Positions 41,897-50,376 of a stretch of DNA of 64,000 nucleotides are shown one piece after another (positions within the stretch are counted from its first letter, which is position 1; every line of letters starts with the position of its first letter). This stretch comes from Ensifer sp. LCM 4579 (GTDB lineage Bacteria; Pseudomonadota; Alphaproteobacteria; Rhizobiales; Rhizobiaceae): contig NZ_MDDV01000059.1 in the NCBI RefSeq assembly GCF_001854885.1, positions 248,001 to 312,000 of the forward strand. The letters run 5' to 3'. Below the pieces are notes generated by a model. It worked only from the letters and a program-made list of their open reading frames with translations. It did not search any database and was not told where the DNA came from. The position numbers were made by a program, and so were the translations under genes.

Positions 41897-43999
41897 ATGC
41901 TTAGGCGTATAGAGTCGCGGATCAAGCCGCAGCGGTCCGTCGAGAAATATATTCGCTCGATTGGTCGGCACTACTTGAATGCCGTCATCGTCATGACCCT
42001 GCTCATCGGAGCCACCTACCTGACGGTAGTGGTGGCGCTCGACCGCCATTCGTTGCAGCAGAATATCGGCTTTTTGACCAGCAACCAGTTCATTCGTTTT
42101 CAGCAGCTTGCCAATCAAACGCGGGGCCTGATGCGCGCTTCCGCCGATCCCAACCTGCCCGACTATATCGTCCGCCCGATGCGGGACGATATTCATCGGG
42201 CGATCGGCGAGGTCCGCGCGATGAGCCGGCAACTTTCTGCACTACATGACGAGATCGGCCGCAATTTCCTCGAGAAGCTCAATCCGCGCGACGACATCTC
42301 CGAACAGTTGCGCCTCGAGCTCGACGCTCGACTTGAGGATTTCCTTGCGCGCGCAGAGAGGATAGCCAATGCCGGCGCCAAAGAACGGCGCGAACGCTAT
42401 TCCTTCTGGGGTCCGATCGACTTCGCCGTCTCATCGGACAGCGTTTTGATGCGGCAGTTCGGTGATCTCATCCGCCGGGCTCATGAGCGCAGCGGCATCA
42501 GTATAGACAACGCCAAGCTGATTGGTACCGGGCTTTTGGCGCTGATCGCGGCGACCGTCATTCTGGCGAGCATTTTCCTCTTCAGCCCGCTTCTGAAGAA
42601 ACTGCGCAACGAACATCGCCGGACCATGGATTTCGAGGAACGGCTGACACAGCTTGCGCACACCGATGCACTTACCGGTCTCGCCAACCGTTCCTCCTTC
42701 AATCAGGCCCTTGCCAATCTTTTCTCCGACTTCGAGCGGACCGGAACCGGCTTTGCCATGCTGCTCGTCGATCTCGATCGCTTTAAAGCCATCAATGATA
42801 GCCTCGGCCACCCGGCCGGGGATGCGGTTCTGGACCATGTCGCCCGCGTCTTGCTAAGGACATTTCGCTCGACGGACATCGCCGCCCGCCTGGGCGGGGA
42901 CGAATTCGCCGTGCTTCTGCCGGGAATGGCCGATGCCGCGCTGCTCGCCACGATCGCCAATCGGGCTGTCGAGGCGATTACGGCAGAGATTCCCTTCGAA
43001 GGGCGCGTGCTTCAAACCTCCGCGAGCATCGGCGGCGCTGTCGTGCCAAGCCATGCGAACGACGAAGCAAGCCTCATGCGCGTCGTCGATCTTGCGCTCT
43101 ATACGGCGAAGAGCAGCCGCAATACCGCCTTCATCTTCGACGAGGCGGCGCTCGCGCGCAGGCTGGAGCAAAACCAGCTGTCGCTGGCTCTGGTCCTTGC
43201 CGCCGACCGCAATGAATTCGTGGTGCACTACCAGCCGAAGGTCGATCTCGCGACCGGAACGCATCTGGGCTTCGAGGCGCTGGTGCGCTGGCAGCATCCC
43301 GAACTCGGCCTGCTGCCGCCTGGGCGGTTCCTGCCGCTCATGGAGGGGACCCAGCTCATTCGCGGCATGACCCGCGCGGTGGTTGCGACCGTCGGCCGCG
43401 ACCTCAGCGACTGGAAGCGGGCAGGGCTCGTTCCTGGGACCATCTCGATCAATCTCCCCGAGGTGCTCCTCGTCAACGAAGAAGGCTACAACCTTTTTGC
43501 CGAGACCATTCAGGCAAACCGCCTCGAATGGCGCGATTTCGCGGTCGAGATCACCGAGGATGTGTTCCTCAATCGCAGCGCCGACCAGATCCTCGACACG
43601 GTGGCGCGCTTCCGCGAGCATGGCCTTTCGGTCTCGCTCGACGATTTCGGCACCGGCTTTGCCTCGCTCGTGCATCTGCGCGACTTCCCATTCGACGAGT
43701 TGAAGATCGATCGCAGCTTCGTCGCCGGCATCGGCAGCGATGCCCGTTCGGAGCAGATCATCCGCGCCATGGTCGATCTGTCGCGCAATCTCGGCAAGCG
43801 CTGCGTTGCGGAAGGCATAGAGACGGATGCGCAGCGCCGCTTTCTTCTGGAGGTCGGTTGCGAGGTGGGGCAGGGCTACCTGTTCGGCAAGCCGGAGCCT
43901 GTCGAGCAGGCGGGCGATCGGCTGCCAAGGCGGCACGGCGGCGTAAAGCGGTTTTCGGCCGTTGGCAGGGCGCGGCGTGCCTTAGACGGCACGCAGTAG
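41897..43999 (+). CDS. Membrane GGDEF-EAL cyclic-di-GMP protein
   Basis: 700 residues from ATG 41897 (SD GGAG). Two membrane helices (~30-52 and ~210-232) flank a periplasmic helical sensor. GGDEF (~255-410) is intact (RLGGDEFAVLLPG). EAL (~425-680) has GFEALVRWQHP, VEITEDVFLN, DDFGTGFASLVHL, KIDRSFV and AEGIET. It could synthesise or degrade c-di-GMP in response to a periplasmic signal. The next gene, 19 bases downstream, encodes a periplasmic binding protein, the likely signal carrier. Confidence 0.92.
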   Translation: MLRRIESRIKPQRSVEKYIRSIGRHYLNAVIVMTLLIGATYLTVVVALDRHSLQQNIGFLTSNQFIRFQQLANQTRGLMRASADPNLPDYIVRPMRDDIHRAIGEVRAMSRQLSALHDEIGRNFLEKLNPRDDISEQLRLELDARLEDFLARAERIANAGAKERRERYSFWGPIDFAVSSDSVLMRQFGDLIRRAHERSGISIDNAKLIGTGLLALIAATVILASIFLFSPLLKKLRNEHRRTMDFEERLTQLAHTDALTGLANRSSFNQALANLFSDFERTGTGFAMLLVDLDRFKAINDSLGHPAGDAVLDHVARVLLRTFRSTDIAARLGGDEFAVLLPGMADAALLATIANRAVEAITAEIPFEGRVLQTSASIGGAVVPSHANDEASLMRVVDLALYTAKSSRNTAFIFDEAALARRLEQNQLSLALVLAADRNEFVVHYQPKVDLATGTHLGFEALVRWQHPELGLLPPGRFLPLMEGTQLIRGMTRAVVATVGRDLSDWKRAGLVPGTISINLPEVLLVNEEGYNLFAETIQANRLEWRDFAVEITEDVFLNRSADQILDTVARFREHGLSVSLDDFGTGFASLVHLRDFPFDELKIDRSFVAGIGSDARSEQIIRAMVDLSRNLGKRCVAEGIETDAQRRFLLEVGCEVGQGYLFGKPEPVEQAGDRLPRRHGGVKRFSAVGRARRALDGTQ

Positions 44000-44018
44000 T
44001 ATAGAGGAGAGTGGGGGC

Positions 44019-45257
44019 ATGAAAGTGAAAACAGCAATATTTGCAGCGGCACTTATGCTGGCGAATCCGTTGAATGTTGCCGCCGATTCGCCCGGCGCGG
44101 TCGATGTCGTGCATTTTTGGGTGTCGAAGAGCGAGTCGCAAGCCCTTGACGTCTTCCGGCAGGCATGGACGGGGGCCGGTAATCAGTGGGCGGACCTGCC
44201 GGCGGAGAACAAGGCGGCCGTGCAGAGGGTCGTCAGCGACCGTGTCGCCAACGGCTATGCGCCCGCGGTGATGCAGTGGAATGCCAATGAAGGTTCGCGC
44301 GAGTTGCCGGAAATGGGCATCGTGCTTGATATCGAAGAGGTGGCCACGGCTGATCGCTGGCGCGATGTGTTGCCCGCAACCGTGCTCGACCGTATCAGCT
44401 ACAAAGGCAAGATTTATTTCGCTCCTACCAACATCCATGCGGAGAACTGGCTCTGGACAAGTGAAGCCATCTTCCTGAAGGCTGGCCTGAGGGCGCCGCA
44501 GAGCTGGGATGACATCTTCGCAGCGGCCGAAAGGATCAAGGAGGAGGGACGCCTGCCCATTGCGCTTGGCGGCGGGAATTGGGAGATCTCGCTGATCTTC
44601 AACAATATCATGCATTACAAGCTGGGTTCCGAAGGATATGTCCGCATTATCAGCGGAGATGCGGCGGTGGTGCAGGATCCCCGCATGGCCGAAGCGCTCG
44701 GGATGCTGCGGCGTCTCTCTCGCTATGCCGAACCTGCGGCGGTTCGCGCGCCCAAGACCTGGGCGGATGCCACCGACGCAGTCGGGCGGGGTGAGGCCGG
44801 CATGCAGTTCATGGGGGATTGGGCGAAAGGTGAACTGGTTGCTCGGGGCTATGCCGTCGACCGCGATTTCGGCTGTAGCCTGGTGCCCGGAACCGAGATC
44901 GCTTATTTCATGGTCATAGACGCCTTCGCCTTCCCGATCACCAATCGCCCGGATGCTGCCACGGCGCAGCAGGCCTTTGCACGCATGCTGCTTGATCGGG
45001 ACAATCAGGTCGCCTTCAGCCGCATCAAGGGCTCACTTCCCGTCCGCACGGACGTCGATCCGAGCGGGCTGGACCGCTGCGGGCGGCTCGGCCTGGAGAT
45101 GATTGCCGAAAAGAGCGGAGTGAGTGCGCAATCCATGGCAATGCCTATACAAATGTCGGATGGCTTCATTGCCGTGCTCGCGGAGTTCTTCAACGACCAA
45201 AGCATGTCTGTCGAAACGGCGCAGCGGCGACTGTACGAAGTCCTGCAACAGAACTGA
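44019..45257 (+). CDS. Orphan family 1 (sugar-type) periplasmic binding protein
   Basis: 412 residues, with signal peptide MKVKTAIFAAALMLANPLNVAA. It follows the ABC sugar-binding pattern: VVHFWVSKSESQALDVFRQAW, then GKIYFAPTNIHAENWLWTSEAIFLKAGL, PQSWDDIFAAAERIKEEG, and GMQFMGDWAKGEL. No permease or ATPase lies nearby. It starts 19 bases after a membrane GGDEF-EAL gene (SD AGAGGAG), so it probably feeds a sugar signal to that protein rather than serving transport. Confidence 0.88.
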   Translation: MKVKTAIFAAALMLANPLNVAADSPGAVDVVHFWVSKSESQALDVFRQAWTGAGNQWADLPAENKAAVQRVVSDRVANGYAPAVMQWNANEGSRELPEMGIVLDIEEVATADRWRDVLPATVLDRISYKGKIYFAPTNIHAENWLWTSEAIFLKAGLRAPQSWDDIFAAAERIKEEGRLPIALGGGNWEISLIFNNIMHYKLGSEGYVRIISGDAAVVQDPRMAEALGMLRRLSRYAEPAAVRAPKTWADATDAVGRGEAGMQFMGDWAKGELVARGYAVDRDFGCSLVPGTEIAYFMVIDAFAFPITNRPDAATAQQAFARMLLDRDNQVAFSRIKGSLPVRTDVDPSGLDRCGRLGLEMIAEKSGVSAQSMAMPIQMSDGFIAVLAEFFNDQSMSVETAQRRLYEVLQQN

Positions 45258-45341
45258 ACGGGACCGGCTCGATCGCCCCGCTCAGTGGCTCCACGCCCAT
45301 CTCCGCGATGGCGCATCAAGGGCATGTGAGCGAATTGAGCT

Positions 45342-46559
45342 CTATCGTCGGCTCGCCGGACCGGGAAGGCCCGGTGCGACACCGTTGGGTGCCTCTACGG
45401 GCGGACATATGCCTCCGCCCGTCTGGGTTGCCCAGATCGGTGGCTTGGCGGCTGGTTTTCCGCCGTTGACGCGCGAGCGCGGAGGCAGGTCCGCTTTTCG
45501 GGCGGGTTCCTCCATACGGTCGCGCTCATGCAGGCCTGGAAGCGCGTGGTAGATGTCCATATAGTCGTGCGTCATACGTTCCACAGTGAAGCGGCGCTCG
45601 AAGGCCGCCCGCACTTTGCGCCTATCGAGCAGGAGGGCGCGGTCCATCTCCGTCACCGCCTCGGCAACCGAATCGACCAGCACGCCCGAAACGCCATTTT
45701 CGATGACTTCCGGCGCCGAGCCGTACCGGAAGGCAAGCACGGGCGTGCCGCACGCCATGGCCTCGATCATCACGAGGCCGAAGGGCTCCGGCCAATCGAT
45801 CGGAAACAGTAGCGCCGCTGCGTCACCGAGGAACTCCGCCTTCCGCTGCTCGTCGATTTCACCTATGAATTCCACGTTCGGATGGCTCGCGACGAGAGGT
45901 TCGATGACTGTTTCCCAATAGGCGCGGTCCTTGGCATCCACCTTTGCCGCGATCTTCAACTGCATCCCGGTCCTGGTCGCGATCTCGATCGCCCGGTCCG
46001 GTCCCTTTTCCGGCGAAATGCGCCCGAGGAAAGCCAGATAGTTGCCGCCGGGCTTCTCCTTGAATGGCAACAGCTTGGGATCCAGCCCGTGATAGACGGT
46101 GCCGCGCCAGTTGGCCACCGGGATCGGCCGGCGCTGGTCGTTCGAGATGGAAACCAGGGGAATGTTGGAGAAAGCGCGATAGAACGGCTGCAGATCCGGC
46201 TCGTCGAGCCGCGTGTGTAGGGTCGTCACGGTTCGTTCGGCGAAATCGCGGATCAGCGGAAAATGCAAGAGATCGATGTGGAAGTGCAGGACATCGAACT
46301 GGTGCGCCCGCCGCCGCACTTCTTCCAGCATGACCATATTATGGGGAAGAAAATCGCGGACCCCCGCATTGAGCCTGAGCGCGACCTCGCAGCAGGGCAC
46401 CAGTTTCGATGTGGTGATCGAGTCTCCACTGGCAAAGAGCGTGACGTCGTGGCCGAGCCTTACGAGTTCTTCCGTCAGGCAGCCGACGATCCGCTCGGTC
46501 CCGCCGTAAAGCTTCGGGGGAACCCTTTCTGCAAGAGGGGCGATTTGCGCAATTTTCAT
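45342..46559 (-). CDS. Glycosyltransferase family 4
   Basis: 405 residues. Its GT-B pattern includes PPKLYGGTERIVGCLTEELVRLGHDVTLFASGDS near the start, LAFLGRISPEKGPDRAIEIA (~175-195) for the donor domain, and the E-x7-E motif in EPFGLVMIEAMACGTPVLAFRYGSAPEVI (~265-295). The last ~60 residues are Pro/Arg-rich and variable. It is cytosolic and transfers a nucleotide sugar to an unknown acceptor. SD AGGAGTACT lies upstream of ATG 46559. Confidence 0.9.
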   Translation of the reverse strand: MKIAQIAPLAERVPPKLYGGTERIVGCLTEELVRLGHDVTLFASGDSITTSKLVPCCEVALRLNAGVRDFLPHNMVMLEEVRRRAHQFDVLHFHIDLLHFPLIRDFAERTVTTLHTRLDEPDLQPFYRAFSNIPLVSISNDQRRPIPVANWRGTVYHGLDPKLLPFKEKPGGNYLAFLGRISPEKGPDRAIEIATRTGMQLKIAAKVDAKDRAYWETVIEPLVASHPNVEFIGEIDEQRKAEFLGDAAALLFPIDWPEPFGLVMIEAMACGTPVLAFRYGSAPEVIENGVSGVLVDSVAEAVTEMDRALLLDRRKVRAAFERRFTVERMTHDYMDIYHALPGLHERDRMEEPARKADLPPRSRVNGGKPAAKPPIWATQTGGGICPPVEAPNGVAPGLPGPASRR

Positions 46560-46694
46560 TGCAGTACTCCTGTTGTCGGGCCGCGGCGAAGGCAGGATGC
46601 ATTCGCTCGAATGGGCAGCGCGAACTCACCTGCAACAATTGCCGAAACTGCCACTTGGTTCCGGCGAGCGAACTGGCCGCGACCACGGGAGAAC

Positions 46695-46720
46695 GGAACA
46701 TTCCCGTATGATGCGACGTT
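46695..46720 (+). promoter_or_regulatory. EcfG/RpoE2-like promoter of the epimerase fusion gene
   Basis: GGAAC (46695-46699), 17 bases, CGTT (46717-46720): a full match to the general-stress sigma consensus, 30 bases before ATG 46751. Confidence 0.6.
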
Positions 46721-46750
46721 TGCGAAACGTACTCCCGCGAAGGTTTGGAT

Positions 46751-49294
46751 ATGCCCGAAAAGACCAATCGTCCGACCGTCCTCATCACGGGATCGAGCGG
46801 CTTTCTTGGACAGGCGATCGCTCGCGGCTTGCGCGACCGATACCGGGTAATCGGGCTCGACGTCGACGTACCCAAGGGGCCGTCGGAGGCGATCGAAACG
46901 ATCAGGATCGACCTGACCTCGGACGAACGCGTGAGGACGGCACTCGAAGAAGTGCGCCAGCGCAGCGGTGGGCGCGTCGCCTCGGTCATTCACCTCGCTG
47001 CCTATTACGACACGACCGGCAAGAGCGATCCCAGATATGGCGCGGTCAACGTCGAGGGAACACGCCGGCTACTCTCCGGCTTGCAGCGCCTCGAGACGGA
47101 GCAGTTCATCTTCTCGAGTACTTTGCTCGTGCATGCGCCGAGCCCGCAGAGGGGTGTCGCCATCGATGAGGACGATCCCCTCGGCCCGACTTGGGCCTAC
47201 CCGGAATCGAAAGCAAGGACGGAAGCGGTCATCGCAAGGGAGCGCGGCCGCATCAAGACCGTCGTGCTCAGGCTCGCCGGCGTCTATGACGAGGATTGTC
47301 GCGCCGCCTTCGTCGCGCAGCAGATCGCCCGCATCTTCGAGCGACTGCCGACGGCCTATCTTTTTAGCGGCGATCTTCGCGCGGGGCAGCCCTACCTGCA
47401 CAAGGACGATCTTGTCGATGCTTTCGTGCGCGCCGTCGAGCGCCGCGCCGATTTACCGGAAGAGAGCGTCATGCTGATCGGCGAGACGGAAACGCTATCC
47501 TATGGAGAAATGCAGAAACGCATCGGCAAGCTCGTCCATGGCGAGGATTGGCGAACTTTGGTCCTGCCCAAGGGGCTCGCCAGCACAGGCGCATGGATGC
47601 AGACGGAAGTGCTCGATCAGGACACGGACATCAAGCCCTGGATGATCGAGACCGCAGACGATCATTTCGAGATCGACATTTCCCGGGCGCGCCGCCTGCT
47701 TGGCTGGGAGCCGAAGCACAGCCTGGCCGCAACATTGTCGGAAATGATCAGTCGACTGAAGGAGGATCCGACCGACTGGTATGAAAGGAACAAGCTCGAG
47801 CCCTCGACGGTCGCCGCGACCGAGCCCGAGCTCGATCAAGCCAGGGCGCGGCTTCGCGGTCCCCTCGAGCGCAGCGAGGCGGAAGTCGATGCCGCCATGG
47901 AGCGCCATCGCCTCTTCACGCTCTGGGCGCCTCTGGCGAACGTCGCGCTGGGGCTCTGGCTTCTCGCCTCTCCGATGACGCTCGGTCTTTTCGATCCGGT
48001 CGCCGCTCCACCGCCTCCAGCACTCGGGCACGAGATTGCCGAGGCCTCCATCCGCAATGCGCGGCTCGGCGTGAGCGAACTCGTCTCGGGGCTGCTCGTC
48101 ATCGGTTTCGCGCTTGCCGGCATGTACCGCCGCTGGTCCTGGCTGCAGTGGATCACCGCGGCCGTCGGCGTCTGGGTGATGTTCGCGCCGCTCGTCTTCT
48201 GGACGACGAGTGCTGCCGCCTATGCCATCGACACGCTCGTCGGCCTGCTGATCCCCGTCTTCGCCGTCACGATCCCACCAACGCCGGGCATCAGCCGGCG
48301 GGCGCTGGCGGCTGACGACGACCGCCCGCTTGGCTGGAGCTATTCGCCGTCCTCATTCACCCAGCGCATGCCGATCGTCGCACTTGCCTTCGTCGGTCTG
48401 TTCGTCTCTCGCTATCTGGCCGCCTTCCAGCTTGGCCATATCGACGGTCTCTGGGATCCGTTCTTCGGGCCGGGCGGCGCTCCGACCGACAATGGCAGCG
48501 AGGCCGTGGTCACCTCCTGGGTGTCGAAGGGCTTCCCGATCGCCGACGCCGGGCTCGGCGCCTTCGCCTACGCGCTCGACATACTCGCCGGCGTGGTCGG
48601 CGACCGCCGGCGCTGGCGTAGCATGCCCTGGATGGTGTTCCTCTTCGGCCTGCTGATCATACCGCTCGGCGTGGTCAGCGTTTCCTTCATCATCATCCAG
48701 CCGCCGCTGATCGGCGCGCTCTGCACGCTCTGCATCGTCCAGGCGGCCGTGACGGTCCTGCTGATCCCCTATTCGGTCGACGAGGTCCTGGCGACCGTGC
48801 AATATCTCTGGCGAGCAAAAGGGGCGGGCGAACCCTTCTGGCGGACCTTCTGGAAGGGCGGGCCGGCGCTTTCCGAGGGGCAGACGCCGGAGCCGGACCT
48901 CGACCGGTCGGCTTCAATGGTGTTGCGGGAGTTCATTGTCGGCGGCGTGAACTTCCCTTGGACATTGGTGACAAGCGCCCTGCTCGGAGTCCTGCTGATC
49001 GCAACGCCGCTGGTCTTCGGCAGCGAACCGCCGCTCTATTACAGCGACCATGTCGTCGGCTGCCTCGTCGTCATGATCGCCGTCATCGCGATGGCGGAGG
49101 TCGTTCGGCCGTTGCGTTTTTTCAATGCGGCCCTCGGTGCCTGGATTGCCGCATCCCCATTCCTGCTTTCGGGCGGTAGCACGATCGGCGTCATCGCGGA
49201 TGTGGTGGTCGGTTTTGGACTTGTCGCGTTGAGCCTGCCGCGCGGCACGCGCAGCGAAGAGCATTATGGCGGCTGGGACCGGGCCATTGTCTGA
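46751..49294 (+). CDS. NAD-dependent epimerase fused to SPW/VKOR-type membrane domains
   Basis: 847 residues from ATG 46751 (SD GAAGG). Residues 1-~345 are an extended SDR epimerase: VLITGSSGFLGQAIARGL, VIHLAAYYDTTG, and YPESK as YxxxK. The membrane half (~385-840) begins with an SPW-type pair (FTLWAPLANVALGLWLLASP), continues with a VKOR-like bundle whose redox pair is in LCTLCIVQAAV (Cys658, Cys661), and ends with another SPW repeat (NFPWTLVTSALLGVLLIATP, ALGAWIAASPF). The fusion suggests a cytosolic NAD(P) reaction tied to membrane redox chemistry. A perfect EcfG-like promoter suggests general-stress induction. Confidence 0.85.
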   Translation: MPEKTNRPTVLITGSSGFLGQAIARGLRDRYRVIGLDVDVPKGPSEAIETIRIDLTSDERVRTALEEVRQRSGGRVASVIHLAAYYDTTGKSDPRYGAVNVEGTRRLLSGLQRLETEQFIFSSTLLVHAPSPQRGVAIDEDDPLGPTWAYPESKARTEAVIARERGRIKTVVLRLAGVYDEDCRAAFVAQQIARIFERLPTAYLFSGDLRAGQPYLHKDDLVDAFVRAVERRADLPEESVMLIGETETLSYGEMQKRIGKLVHGEDWRTLVLPKGLASTGAWMQTEVLDQDTDIKPWMIETADDHFEIDISRARRLLGWEPKHSLAATLSEMISRLKEDPTDWYERNKLEPSTVAATEPELDQARARLRGPLERSEAEVDAAMERHRLFTLWAPLANVALGLWLLASPMTLGLFDPVAAPPPPALGHEIAEASIRNARLGVSELVSGLLVIGFALAGMYRRWSWLQWITAAVGVWVMFAPLVFWTTSAAAYAIDTLVGLLIPVFAVTIPPTPGISRRALAADDDRPLGWSYSPSSFTQRMPIVALAFVGLFVSRYLAAFQLGHIDGLWDPFFGPGGAPTDNGSEAVVTSWVSKGFPIADAGLGAFAYALDILAGVVGDRRRWRSMPWMVFLFGLLIIPLGVVSVSFIIIQPPLIGALCTLCIVQAAVTVLLIPYSVDEVLATVQYLWRAKGAGEPFWRTFWKGGPALSEGQTPEPDLDRSASMVLREFIVGGVNFPWTLVTSALLGVLLIATPLVFGSEPPLYYSDHVVGCLVVMIAVIAMAEVVRPLRFFNAALGAWIAASPFLLSGGSTIGVIADVVVGFGLVALSLPRGTRSEEHYGGWDRAIV

Positions 49295-49304
49295 GCGGTC
49301 CGCG

Positions 49305-49380
49305 CTACAGCGCCGCGCGTCTTTTCAGACGCCATGCATCGAGCTTTCCCAAAATCGGGTACGATTTTCGGGCCGATGCG
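49305..49380 (+). repeat. Shortened RIME repeat
   Basis: CTACAGCGCCGCGCGTCTTTTCAGACG at the left and the GAGCTTTCCCAAAATCGGGTACGATTTTCGGGCCGATGCG part at the right match the ends of the intact copies (reverse orientation to 7173-7275). About 25 bp of the middle is missing. It lies between convergent genes and could end transcription from both sides. Confidence 0.8.
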
Positions 49381-49396
49381 CCAAGGGCCGCGGAGC

Positions 49397-50254
49397 TCAC
49401 GACAGCTCCGACAGAACCTCCACCCGGCGCATGCCATACCAGCCGCCGATCCAGGCCGCTACGGCACCGAGGACCAGCGAAAAGAAGCCGAAGAAGGCGG
49501 CGGTCGAGACGACAGCCGCAGTCGCTGCAGCCATTTCCTCACCCTGTTTACGGGCCGTCTCGATCGCGGACCTGTAGGCGCGTTCATAAGCCTCGACGCG
49601 CGGCCGGGCCTCTGTGACCGGAATATTACGAGCCCGCGCGAGTGCATCGACGGCGCGCGCACGGTCGTTCTCGGCCCCCGTCTCCTTGCTGGTGACAAGG
49701 GCGCGCACCGCTGCCACCGTCGCGTCCCTCATTGCCGCAGGATCGTTGCCGCCGATCGAATCCCGGATCTGGTGCTCGATATCGGCGAATGGGTCGGCGA
49801 CAATGGTTGGTGCGGAGGCCGCAATGCGCCCGCCGACCGCGGAGGAGAGGCCGCCCAGTGCTCCGCCGATCAACGCGCCGGCGGAAGTCGTCAGGAGATA
49901 GACGACGACCAGTGTCGTGACCGCCCAGCACGTCAGACCGTGATAAACCCCTGTCGTCGTGCCGGTGCGACCCGACAGGCGGCTCGCCACATAGCCGCCG
50001 ACAAAACCCGCGATCACTCCTGAAAACGCGAACCAGAGGCCGCTCGCGATCGCGCCGGGTCCTGCATACGCGTCGCCGCGCGGAACGAAGGCGGCCGCGC
50101 CGATCCCGACGCCGAGCAAATGCAGCAGGAACTGCACCGTCAACGCCAACGCCACGCCGGCGAAGACTGCGGCCCAGGAAATCCCCGCGGGCACTACGAG
50201 CACGTTCGGTTCGGCGGTCGCGGCCGGAGATGGCCTGTGCACCGTTTCGCTCAT
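49397..50254 (-). CDS. PhnA-like multi-pass membrane protein
   Basis: 285 residues with five hydrophobic segments (~23-48, ~65-90, ~108-130, ~133-150 and ~245-272) and a charged loop (~155-235). Glycine-rich motifs such as GVIAGFVGGYVASRLSG and GALIGGALGGLSSAVGGRIAA are prominent. Similar rhizobial proteins carry the loose label PhnA-like, but no phosphonate enzyme motif is seen, so I do not assign a reaction. An EcfG-type promoter lies 33-57 bases upstream. Confidence 0.7.
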   Translation of the reverse strand: MSETVHRPSPAATAEPNVLVVPAGISWAAVFAGVALALTVQFLLHLLGVGIGAAAFVPRGDAYAGPGAIASGLWFAFSGVIAGFVGGYVASRLSGRTGTTTGVYHGLTCWAVTTLVVVYLLTTSAGALIGGALGGLSSAVGGRIAASAPTIVADPFADIEHQIRDSIGGNDPAAMRDATVAAVRALVTSKETGAENDRARAVDALARARNIPVTEARPRVEAYERAYRSAIETARKQGEEMAAATAAVVSTAAFFGFFSLVLGAVAAWIGGWYGMRRVEVLSELS

Positions 50255-50286
50255 CGGTCGCTCCGTCGATCAGGCGTCGCTGTCAC

Positions 50287-50311
50287 AACTTTGCGGGGCC
50301 AAATTCGTTCC
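50287..50311 (-). promoter_or_regulatory. EcfG/RpoE2-like promoter of the PhnA-like gene
   Basis: On the minus strand GGAAC (50307-50311), 17 bases, GTT (50287-50289), 33 bases before ATG 50254. Confidence 0.5.
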
Positions 50312-50376
50312 CCGGCAAGGCGACTGACGGATATTCTATGGCGGGCTCCACGTGGGCGAGGTTCAGTGGGCGAGGT

